This document shows positions 1 through 6,498 of a DNA stretch of 7,596 nt, piece by piece; position 1 is the stretch's first letter, and each line of letters begins with the position of its first letter. Where the stretch lies: assembly GCA_947623765.1 (NCBI GenBank), contig CANQIG010000088.1, positions 1 through 7,596 of the forward strand. The letters are read 5' to 3'. A program made the translations under genes and the position numbers. The notes beneath the pieces are model-generated. The model was given only the letters and a program-made list of their open reading frames with translations. It had not been told where the DNA came from and made no database searches. This DNA comes from an uncultured Clostridia bacterium (GTDB taxonomy: Bacteria > Bacillota > Clostridia > Oscillospirales > Acutalibacteraceae).

Positions 1-3000
1 TCGCGCAGGCGTTCCCCGAGGCGATGAACGCGTGGCTCAAGATCAAAAAGGGCGGCGGGGACTTCAAGGTCCTCTACGGCGTGGAGAGCTATTTCGTCAA
101 CGACCTCATCCCCGCCGTGACCGGGGAACGCGACGCTTCGCTCGACACCGAATACATCTGCTTTGACCTCGAGACGACGGGGCTCTCCGCCGCCGTGGAC
201 CGCATCACGGAGATCGGCGCGGTCCGCGTGCGGAACGGCGCGCTCGCCGACCGGTTCAACAGCTTCGTCGACCCGGAGCGGCCGATCCCGCAAAAGATCA
301 CGGAGCTGACCGGCATCACCGACGCGATGGTGCAGGACGCCCCGAAGGAGGCCGACGCGCTGCGCTCGTTTTTCAAGTTCTGCGGTGACGCGCCGGTGTT
401 CGTCGCGCACAACGCGAACTTCGATATCTCGTTCCTCAAGGCCGCCGCCGCGCGGTGCGGCATGGAATTCGACCCGGTCTATATCGACACGGTGGTCATG
501 AGCCGCGCGCTGCTGCCGGACATCCGCAACGCGAAGCTCGACACCGTCGCGAAATATTTGAAGCTGCCCGCGTTCAACCACCACAGGGCCTCGGACGACG
601 CGGCGGTGCTCGCCGAGATCTTCCTCATCCTCCTGCAGCGGCTGAAGGACGACCGGGGCGCATCGTGCCTCGCGGACGTGAACACGGCGCTCGCGGGCGG
701 CGACCCGAAAAAGCTGCCTACATACCACCAGATCATCCTTGTGAAGAACCTCACGGGGCTCAAAAACCTCTATAAGCTGATCTCGTTCGCGCATCTCGAC
801 TACTTTGCGCGGCGGCCGAGAACGCCGAAGAGCGTTCTCAACAGGTATCGCGAAGGGCTGATCCTCGGCTCCGCGTGCGAGGCGGGCGAGCTGTTCCGCG
901 CGGTCGTGCAGGGCGAGCCGTGGGAGCGGCTCAAGGAGATCGCCGATTACTACGATTACCTCGAGATTCAGCCGCTCGGCAACAATATGTTCATGGTGCG
1001 CGAGGGGAAATGCGACGAGGAACAGCTGCGCGAGTACAACCGGACGGTCGTGAAGCTCGGCGAGGAGCTCGGGAAACCCGTCGTCGCGACGGGCGATGTG
1101 CACTTCCTTGACCCGAAGGATGCCGCCGGCCGCGCGATCCTGATGGCCGGGCAGGGCTTTGCCGACGCCGACACGCAGGCGCCGCTCTACTTCAAGACGA
1201 CCGATGAGATGCTGCGGGAGTTCGCGTATCTCGGGAAGGAAAAGGCGTATGAGGTCGTCGTGACGAACCCGAACCGCATCGCCGACATGGTCGAGGAGAT
1301 CCGGCCGATCCCGGAGGGCGTGTTCCCGCCGTTCATCGACGGCGCGGAAAAGGAGCTCAACGAGATCACCTGGGCGCGGACGAAGGAGCGCTACGGCGAT
1401 CCCCTGCCGGAGATCGTCGAAAAGCGGCTGCGCCGCGAGCTCGATTCCATTAACAAGCACGGGTTCTCCGTGCTCTACATGACCGCGCAGAAGCTCGTCG
1501 CGGACAGCGAAGCGCACGGCTATCTCGTCGGCTCGCGGGGGTCGGTCGGGTCGTCGTTCGTCGCGACGATGTCCGGCATCTCGGAGGTGAACCCGCTCGA
1601 GCCGCACTACATCTGCCCGCACTGCAAATACAGCGAATTCATCACGGACGGCTCCTACGATTCCGGCTTCGACCTGCCGCCGAAGGACTGCCCGCGCTGC
1701 GGCACGCCGCTCGAGCGCGACGGCCACACGATCCCGTTCGAGACGTTCCTCGGCTTTGACGGTGACAAGACGCCGGATATCGACCTCAACTTTTCCGGCG
1801 AGTACCAGAGCGGCGCGCACCGCTACACCGAGACGCTGTTCGGCCGGGAGAACGTTTTCAAGGCCGGGACCATCACGACCATCGCGGACAAGACTGCGTT
1901 CGGCTATGTCAAAAAATACGCGGAGGAGCGCGGGCGGACGTACTCCAAGGCCGAGGAAAAACGGCTCTCCATCGCCTGCACCGGCATCCGGCGCTCGACG
2001 GGCCAGCACCCGGGCGGCATGGTCGTCGTGCCGAAGGGCATGGAGATCTACGATTTCTGCCCCGTGCAGCACCCGGCGAACGACCAGAACTCCGACAACA
2101 TCACGACGCACTTCGACTTCCATTCGATCCACGACACGATCTGCAAGCTCGACGAGCTCGGGCACGACGTTCCGACGATCTACCGCTACCTCGAGGATTA
2201 CACCGGCATCCCGGTGATGAAGGTCTCGATGAGCGACCCCGAGGTGATGTCGCTGTTCACGTCCACCGAGGCGCTCGGCGTCACGCCGGAGGACATCGGC
2301 TCGCTGACCGGCACGTTCTCGCTGCCGGAATGCGGCACGTCGTTCGTGCGGCAGATGCTGATCGACTCGAAGCCGCAGCGCTTCTCCGACCTACTCCAGA
2401 TCTCCGGCCTCTCCCACGGCACAGACGTCTGGCTCGGCAACGCGCAGGACCTCATCAAAAACGGCACCTGCACGATCTCGAACGTCATTGGGACGAGAGA
2501 CAGCATCATGACGTACCTGCTCTTAAAGGGTCTCGAACCGAAAATGGCGTTCAAGATCATGGAGATCACGCGGAAGGGCAACGCGAGAAAGCTCCTGACG
2601 CAGGAGCACATCGCCGCGATGAAGGAGCACGGCGTGCCGGATTGGTACATCGAATCGTGCTACAAGATCAAGTATATGTTCCCGAAGGCGCACGCGACGG
2701 CGTACATGATCTCGACGCTGCGGCTCGGCTGGTACAAGGTACACCGCCCGGTGGAGTATTACGCCGCGTACTTTACGGTGCGCAGCGAGGATTTCGACGG
2801 CCTGACCGTCTCGGAGGGAAGGCCGGCGGTGCTCCGGAAGATGCGCGACATCGAGACGAAGCAGAAGGAGCGGACCGCAACCGCGAAGGAGGAGTCCGAG
2901 TACGCGACGCTGCAGATCATCAACGAGATGCTCGCGCGCGGCATCGAGGTGCTCCCGGTAGACCTGAAAAAGTCCCACGCGAAGAAATTCCTTGTGGAAC

Positions 3001-3209
3001 AAGGTAGGATCCGGCTGCCGTTTTGCTCGCTTTCAGGCGTCGGTGAGAGCGCTGCGGCGAGTCTCTATGAGGCGTGCCAGACCGGAGATTTCATCTCCGT
3101 GGACGAGCTGCAGGCGCGGGCCAAGGTGACGACCGCCGTCATCGACACGCTCAAGAGCGCCGGTGCGCTCGGGGACCTGCCGGACAGCTCGCAGGTCTCG
3201 CTGTTCTGA
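1..3209 (+). CDS. polC: DNA polymerase III alpha subunit, PolC type (5'-truncated by window edge)
   Basis: This is the replicative polymerase of Firmicutes, which extends primers at the fork and proofreads with a built-in 3'-5' exonuclease. The frame is open from base 3, so the gene begins upstream; the ATG at base 24 is internal. Residues below are numbered from that ATG (1061 to the stop). Residues 1-30 are the end of the first PHP segment (FKVLYGVESYFVND). A DnaQ-like exonuclease is inserted at about 42-210, with FDLETTGL (D48, E50), HNANFD (D134) and HRASDD (H187, D192), so all acidic residues are intact. PHP resumes at about 230 (TYHQIILVKN, later GDVHFLD). A zinc site is formed by C531, C534, C556 and C559. 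The polymerase catalytic aspartates are D585 and D587 in PDIDLNF and D710 in KLDELGHD; RRSTGQHPGG (656-665) belongs to the palm/nucleotide region. A helix-hairpin-helix-like tail ends in QVSLF, a beta-clamp-binding motif. Bacillus PolC is about 1437 residues, so roughly 380 N-terminal residues are missing here. The visible gene looks fully functional. Confidence 0.97.
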   Translation, partial: AQAFPEAMNAWLKIKKGGGDFKVLYGVESYFVNDLIPAVTGERDASLDTEYICFDLETTGLSAAVDRITEIGAVRVRNGALADRFNSFVDPERPIPQKITELTGITDAMVQDAPKEADALRSFFKFCGDAPVFVAHNANFDISFLKAAAARCGMEFDPVYIDTVVMSRALLPDIRNAKLDTVAKYLKLPAFNHHRASDDAAVLAEIFLILLQRLKDDRGASCLADVNTALAGGDPKKLPTYHQIILVKNLTGLKNLYKLISFAHLDYFARRPRTPKSVLNRYREGLILGSACEAGELFRAVVQGEPWERLKEIADYYDYLEIQPLGNNMFMVREGKCDEEQLREYNRTVVKLGEELGKPVVATGDVHFLDPKDAAGRAILMAGQGFADADTQAPLYFKTTDEMLREFAYLGKEKAYEVVVTNPNRIADMVEEIRPIPEGVFPPFIDGAEKELNEITWARTKERYGDPLPEIVEKRLRRELDSINKHGFSVLYMTAQKLVADSEAHGYLVGSRGSVGSSFVATMSGISEVNPLEPHYICPHCKYSEFITDGSYDSGFDLPPKDCPRCGTPLERDGHTIPFETFLGFDGDKTPDIDLNFSGEYQSGAHRYTETLFGRENVFKAGTITTIADKTAFGYVKKYAEERGRTYSKAEEKRLSIACTGIRRSTGQHPGGMVVVPKGMEIYDFCPVQHPANDQNSDNITTHFDFHSIHDTICKLDELGHDVPTIYRYLEDYTGIPVMKVSMSDPEVMSLFTSTEALGVTPEDIGSLTGTFSLPECGTSFVRQMLIDSKPQRFSDLLQISGLSHGTDVWLGNAQDLIKNGTCTISNVIGTRDSIMTYLLLKGLEPKMAFKIMEITRKGNARKLLTQEHIAAMKEHGVPDWYIESCYKIKYMFPKAHATAYMISTLRLGWYKVHRPVEYYAAYFTVRSEDFDGLTVSEGRPAVLRKMRDIETKQKERTATAKEESEYATLQIINEMLARGIEVLPVDLKKSHAKKFLVEQGRIRLPFCSLSGVGESAAASLYEACQTGDFISVDELQARAKVTTAVIDTLKSAGALGDLPDSSQVSLF

Positions 3210-3217
3210 AAATAACG

Positions 3218-3249
3218 ACCGCCCTTTCCTGGGTCCGGGAAAGGGCGGT
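3218..3249. terminator. Hairpin between convergent polC and flavin reductase genes
   Basis: A perfect 12-bp inverted repeat (ACCGCCCTTTCC at 3218-3229, GGAAAGGGCGGT at 3238-3249) encloses an 8-base loop and begins 8 bases after the polC stop. Read on the minus strand, the stem is followed by CGTTATTTT, a short T-rich tract that suits termination of the flavin reductase transcript. Read on the plus strand, no T run follows the stem, so polC termination would be weaker or rely on the stem alone. The gene arrangement makes a shared, bidirectional terminator the simplest reading. A second short pairing (CGACCGC at 3216-3222 with GCGGTCG at 3250-3256) could form an alternative stem. Confidence 0.7.
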
Positions 3250-3292
3250 GCGGTCGTCGCTTGCGGAAGGGATAAAGCGCGGATGGGCCGCA

Positions 3293-3832
3293 TCAGCGGC
3301 GGTCCTCCACGGCGACGATCTCGCCGACGAACATCCAGTGCGTCTGCCAGTCACCGTTTTTGTCCGGCGGGTAGACGGCGGGGCTCGCCCTGTAGTAGTC
3401 GTGGATCTCCTCGGCGAGGTCTTCCTTCACGAATTCGTGCTGGTAGAGCTTCTTGCAGAGGAAGACGAGGTTCGCCTCTTTGTAGGCGACGCTGTCTCCC
3501 ATCGCGACGGGCGTGAGCCCGGCTGCGGCCTCCTTGTCGCCGTCGCGGCCCGAGTGGGAGCCCATGTAGCCGAGCGCTTTCCGGTATTCCTGCGGGAAAA
3601 AGCTGACCGCGAAGGTCGGGTTCTCTTTCAGAAACCCGCAGGTGTACCGCGAGGGATAGACGTAGACCGTGACGATCGGCCCGACGCTGCCGTCGCGCGA
3701 CCAGATGTTGCCGAGGCTCCCCCAGCCGACGGTGCATCCGTTGTGGCGCTTCATATCGCCCGCCGTCACGAGCGCGAGCTGATGGCTGAAAAGGTCGAAT
3801 ACTTTGAATTCCTGCTTTGTGAGATCGAGCAT
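3293..3832 (-). CDS. Flavin reductase domain (flavoredoxin-like) protein
   Basis: The product is 179 residues and cytosolic, with no signal peptide or membrane segment. It matches the small FMN-binding split-barrel flavin reductase-like family, whose members bind FMN and carry electrons between NAD(P)H or other reduced partners and an acceptor. The visible family pattern is an N-terminal VFDLF..QLALVTAGD stretch, then TVGWGSLGNIW (34-44), which is the usual flavin phosphate/isoalloxazine contact region, then VTVYVYPSRYT (54-64), VSFFPQEYRKALGYMGSHSGRDGDK (76-100) and a C-terminal strand MFVGEIVAV. I chose the ATG at 3832 over the in-frame ATG at 3874 because a GGAGG lies 7 bases upstream of it. 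The longer form would also translate through the leader hairpin and add an Arg/Asn-rich extension not typical of the family. The gene stands alone, convergent with polC and divergent from the his operon. Its physiological partner and substrate cannot be read from the sequence. Confidence 0.88.
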   Translation of the reverse strand: MLDLTKQEFKVFDLFSHQLALVTAGDMKRHNGCTVGWGSLGNIWSRDGSVGPIVTVYVYPSRYTCGFLKENPTFAVSFFPQEYRKALGYMGSHSGRDGDKEAAAGLTPVAMGDSVAYKEANLVFLCKKLYQHEFVKEDLAEEIHDYYRASPAVYPPDKNGDWQTHWMFVGEIVAVEDRR

Positions 3833-3839
3833 GACTCTG

Positions 3840-3844
3840 CCTCC
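3840..3844 (-). promoter_or_regulatory. Ribosome-binding site of the flavin reductase gene
   Basis: CCTCC on the plus strand reads GGAGG on the minus strand, 7 bases before the ATG at 3832. It fixes that ATG as the start, in place of the in-frame ATG 42 bases further upstream, which would swallow this site. Confidence 0.85.
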
Positions 3845-3856
3845 ATTCTCGTTTTG

Positions 3857-3895
3857 CCGACGGCCAGGCCGCATTTTCGGCCCTTGGCCGTTCGG
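3857..3895 (-). promoter_or_regulatory. Long leader hairpin upstream of the flavin reductase gene
   Basis: A 39-base near-perfect inverted repeat. The outer arms are CCGACGGCCA (3857-3866) and TGGCCGTTCGG (3885-3895), with one bulged base. The inner arms are GGCCG (3867-3871) and CGGCC (3878-3882) around a six-base AT-rich loop. It sits 12 bases before the GGAGG site, within the predicted 5' leader. It is not followed by a T run on either strand, so it does not look like an intrinsic terminator. A role in mRNA stability or translation control is possible but is inference only. I do not see the conserved elements of an FMN riboswitch around it. Confidence 0.55.
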
Positions 3896-3938
3896 CGGTC
3901 GTTCCGGCCCCGGCTGCGCGGGGCGCGGCTCTCCCTAC

Positions 3939-3944
3939 AGTATA
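3939..3944 (-). promoter_or_regulatory. Possible -10 element for the flavin reductase gene
   Basis: AGTATA on the plus strand reads TATACT on the minus strand, about 107 bases before the chosen ATG. It is an island of AT bases in GC-rich DNA. No good -35 hexamer is found at 16-18 bases; the sequence there reads close to CAGATT. The site is part of a 10-base palindrome (CAGTATACTG, 3938-3947), which weakens its value as a strand-specific call. A short inverted repeat (ACAAA, 5-base gap, TTTGT) lies just upstream in the transcription sense. Confidence 0.35.
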
Positions 3945-4009
3945 CTGCTTTTTTGTGAACAAATCTGCTTTGTCGGCTGCGGAGATCAGGGCAATTACAG
4001 GTTCTGTCG

Positions 4010-5160
4010 GTGAGGATGGAAGGATTTTCGCCGTGAGCTTTAAGCGGAGAGAGAAAAACTGGCGTGGTTGCCGTTCCGGGAGGCAGACGGGCAAAAGGGA
4101 AATGTCTTGTAGGGGGCGAGGATGTGAGTGAACTGTTCAACGTGGCTTTAGAGGCGTCTCGGCGGCTGTGGCGTTAAAAAGCGTTCGCCGGAAGCATTGA
4201 GCGGAGCGAGAAAAATTTGGTTGTTTTCCGTTCCAAAGGGCTAATGGGCAAACGAAAATGCCCGCTTATGGGCGAGGCGAGGATGCAAGTGGACCGCGAA
4301 ATGCGTCTCTGAATGTGTGGCGGCGGCTGGGCCGGTGGGAGAACTTCCGATGCAAGTGCCGAGTGGAGAGAGAAAAAACTGCGTGGTTGCCGTTCCGGGA
4401 GGCTTACCGGCAAAAGAGAAAAGCTCTGTATGGGCGGGATGAGGTGAGGATGCAAGTAGACCGCGAAATGCGTCTTTGAATGTGGGTCGGCGGCTGGGCC
4501 GGTGGGAAAACTTTCGATGCAAGCGTCGAGCGGGAAAGAAAAAACTGCGTGGTTGCAGTTCCAGAGGGATTACGGGCAAAAGGAAATGCTCGTCTGTGGT
4601 GACGGTGTGAGGATGCAAGTGAACCGCTAAATGCGCCTTTGAATGTGTGGCGGCGGCTAGGCCGGTGGAAAAACTTCTATGCAAGTGCAGAGTGGGACGA
4701 GAAAAGTTTGGTTGATTTCCGTTCCAAAGGGCTAACGGGCAAACGGGCAAACGGAAATTCCCGCATATGGGTGAGGCGAGGATGCAAGTGGACCGCGAAA
4801 TGCCTCTTTGAATGTGGGACGGCGGCTGTGGTGTTAAAAAGTGTTCTCCGGAAGCGGTGAGCGGAGCGAGAAAACTTTGCTTATTTGCAATCTGGAAAGG
4901 CTTACGGGCAAAAAGGAAAATGCCTAGTATTGGGGGCGGGAATGTGAGGAGGAAAACCGTGTACGAGGCTTTATAGGCGTGGCGGCGGCTAGAATGCAAG
5001 AAAAGCATTTGCCGCAGGCGCTGCGTGAGGTTAGAAAGCAAATACGCATGGCTGCCATTCTAAAAGGCTGGCTGGTAAAGGAAAACGTCCCTACATGGTG
5101 AAGGAGTGAGGGGTGCGGGCGGCAAACATTCAACGTGGCTTTAGTGGCGTATCGGGAACA
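4010..5160. repeat. Array of seven degenerate ~165-bp tandem repeats, no gene
   Basis: Aligning by eye on the GAAAA block gives unit anchors at about 4053, 4210, 4372, 4538, 4701, 4870 and 5034, so the spacings are 157, 162, 166, 163, 169 and 164 bases. Each unit shows, in order: a GAAAAA block; a CGTTCC-like block; GGGCAAA; a short GCCC/GGGC pairing; GAGGATGCAAGT; GACCGCGAAATGCG; TTTGAATGTG; CGGCGGCTG; and AACTT..GATGCAAG. A partial unit precedes the first anchor and another trails to about 5160; the latter shares TTCAACGTGGCTTTAG with copy 1. Copies 2-5 resemble each other most, while copies 1, 6 and 7 are more diverged. The plus strand is purine-rich: one sampled 60-base line, 4741-4800, has 41 purines and 33 G+C. 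That makes it less GC-rich than hisZ. The spacings are mostly not multiples of three and the frames shift from copy to copy, so a protein repeat is unlikely. No transposase, terminal inverted repeats or spacer-repeat alternation are visible. Function is unknown. Confidence 0.85.
4736..4751 (+). repeat. 8-bp direct duplication inside repeat copy 5
   Basis: CGGGCAAA occurs twice in immediate succession (4736-4743 and 4744-4751), where the matching place in copies 2, 3 and 4 has it once. This looks like a replication-slippage event and accounts for part of the length difference between copies. Confidence 0.8.
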
Positions 5161-5247
5161 GGCTGTTTCGGGGTGAGGACAAAGCTCCGGCTTCGCGAGT
5201 GGTTTGACTTTGGGCGCGTGCGGCGGGTAAGGCCGGCAAAAATGGGG
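5161..5247. other. Short unique spacer between the repeat array and the his promoter
   Basis: About 90 bases that do not align with the repeat unit. It contains one tiny stem (AAGC, TCCG loop, GCTT) and otherwise GC-rich DNA. I see no T-box, leader-peptide ORF rich in histidine codons, or terminator here. Confidence 0.4.
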
Positions 5248-5276
5248 TTGACACGCGCGGGAAAGTCTGGTATGAT
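5248..5276 (+). promoter_or_regulatory. Sigma-A promoter of the his operon
   Basis: TTGACA (5248-5253) matches the -35 consensus exactly. TATGAT (5271-5276) follows after a 17-base spacer and matches five of six -10 consensus bases. Transcription would begin near 5283, leaving a leader of only about 34 bases before hisZ. That leader is too short for a T-box or an attenuator, so any regulation from this promoter would have to act through a DNA-binding protein or on enzyme activity. Confidence 0.9.
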
Positions 5277-5316
5277 AGATTGCAACGATTTACTAAGGTA
5301 AAGGATAAAAGAACGC

Positions 5317-6498
5317 ATGAAGAATTACAGCAGAAGCACGCCGGAGGGCGTACGGGACATCCTCTTTGAGGAATGTCTGCGCCGCAGGGACGTGAGCGGA
5401 CGGCTCGCCGGGGTGTTCCGGTCGCGGGGGTACAACGAGGTGATCACCCCGGGGATCGAGTATTACGACGTATTTGCCGCCGGGGACGCCGCCATCCCGC
5501 AGGAGGAGATGTACAAGGCGACGGACAGCCACGGGCGGCTCATCGTGCTGCGGCCCGACCTCACGCCGCCCATCGCGCGGCTCGCCGCCGTCCGGCTCGC
5601 GGACGCGGAACGGCCGCTTCGGCTCTACTACGACCAGACGGTCTACCGCAGCCGCCGCGCGCTTTCCGGCAGGAACGACGAGACCGCGCAGGCGGGGATC
5701 GAGCTGCTCGGCGCGGGCGGCCTGCGCGCGGATCTCGAGGTGATCTGCTGCGCGGTGGACGCGCTCGCGTCGTGTACGAAGCGGTTCCGGCTGGAGATCG
5801 GCGACGCGCGGCTGTTCCGCGCGCTTGCGGAAAAGCTCCCCGTCTCGCAGGAGGAGCGGGAAAACATCCGGCAGATGATCGAATCGAAGGATTACGCGGC
5901 GCTCGGCGACGCGCTCGGCGCGCTGCCGCAGACCGACTGGACGCGGGCCCTCGCGGCGCTGCCGAGGCTTTTCGGCGGGGCGGAGGTCTTTGCGGAGGCG
6001 GAGCGCTGCTTCGCCGCGGACCCGGCGCTTTCCGCGACGCTCGGGGAGCTGCGGTCGCTCTATGAATCGCTCTCCTGGTTGGGGCTCGGGGACCGGCTGA
6101 TGGCGGATCTCGGGCTCGTGCAGCGGAACGACTACTACACCGGCGTGGCGTTCAGCGCCTATGTGGAGGGCCACGGGGACGCGGTCCTCATGGGCGGCAG
6201 GTACGACGACCTGCTCGCGCGCTTCGGCCAGCCGATGCCCGCCATCGGGTTCGCGGCGGACGTGGATGCGCTCGCGAAGACCGTCCCGGCGCTGGAGCCG
6301 ACGGTCCCGGAGGTGCTGGTCCACGGCGCGGCGGGCTACGAGCTGCTTGCGCAGCGGATGGTCCGGCGGCTGACCCGGGAGGGCAGGACCGTCGAGAGCT
6401 CGGTCTTTGGGACCGAGGAGGAGGCGCGGCGGTACGCCGCGCGGCGGGGGATCCCCGAAGTGATCGTCGTGGACGGGAAAGCGGAGGTGGCCGAATGA
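5317..6498 (+). CDS. hisZ: ATP phosphoribosyltransferase regulatory subunit HisZ
   Basis: The product is 393 residues and is a paralogue of the histidyl-tRNA synthetase catalytic core. It does not charge tRNA but binds the short HisG and gives the complex activity and histidine feedback. The class II synthetase-like features are visible: RPDLTPPIARLAA, then YYDQTVYR (motif 2-like), ETAQAGIELLG, LGLVQRNDYYTGVAFSAYVEG (about 265-285) and motif 3-like GGRYDDLLARFG (from G293) followed by PAIGFAADVDAL. The segment from about 325 to the end (EVLVHGAAGYELLAQ..., IPEVIVVDG) looks like the remnant of an anticodon-binding-type C-terminal domain, as in HisZ proteins of about 390 residues; shorter ones lack it. 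The start is the first ATG after the promoter, with a modest AAAGG site about 12 bases upstream, and MKNYSRSTPEGVRDILFEE is the typical opening. The gene leads the operon and its stop overlaps the hisG start, which suits equal production of the two subunits. Confidence 0.95.
   Translation: MKNYSRSTPEGVRDILFEECLRRRDVSGRLAGVFRSRGYNEVITPGIEYYDVFAAGDAAIPQEEMYKATDSHGRLIVLRPDLTPPIARLAAVRLADAERPLRLYYDQTVYRSRRALSGRNDETAQAGIELLGAGGLRADLEVICCAVDALASCTKRFRLEIGDARLFRALAEKLPVSQEERENIRQMIESKDYAALGDALGALPQTDWTRALAALPRLFGGAEVFAEAERCFAADPALSATLGELRSLYESLSWLGLGDRLMADLGLVQRNDYYTGVAFSAYVEGHGDAVLMGGRYDDLLARFGQPMPAIGFAADVDALAKTVPALEPTVPEVLVHGAAGYELLAQRMVRRLTREGRTVESSVFGTEEEARRYAARRGIPEVIVVDGKAEVAE
6483..6487 (+). 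promoter_or_regulatory. Ribosome-binding site of hisG
   Basis: GGAGG lies inside the end of hisZ, 7 bases before the hisG ATG at 6495. It supports that start and translational coupling across the ATGA overlap. Confidence 0.85.

Noticed and set aside
2330..3007. Plus- and minus-strand open frames of 150-225 codons inside polC
   Set aside because: They are out-of-frame shadows in GC-rich DNA; the polC frame is continuous with all catalytic motifs.
3833..3874. N-terminal extension of the flavin reductase starting at 3874
   Set aside because: The extension is Arg/Gly/Asn-rich, is not family-like, runs through the leader hairpin and would bury the GGAGG that serves the ATG at 3832.
3351..4094. 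A 247-codon minus-strand open frame overlapping the flavin reductase gene
   Set aside because: It is a different frame of the same region, rich in Arg/Ala/Pro as expected of a GC-rich shadow, whereas the 3832-3293 frame matches a known family and has a ribosome-binding site.
4241..5041. A 266-codon minus-strand open frame as a real repeat protein
   Set aside because: The underlying DNA repeat changes reading frame between copies, spacings are mostly not multiples of three, no ribosome-binding site or family motif is seen, and overlapping open frames carry the same repeat in other phases.
4010..5160. CRISPR array, integron attC array or insertion sequence
   Set aside because: Units of about 165 bases abut with no unique spacers, the copies are diverged, there are no cassette genes or integrase, and no transposase or terminal inverted repeats are visible.
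5113..5301. A 62-codon plus-strand ORF before hisZ as a leader peptide
   Set aside because: It starts upstream of the strong promoter and runs through it, contains no histidine codon run, and has no terminator-antiterminator pair after it.
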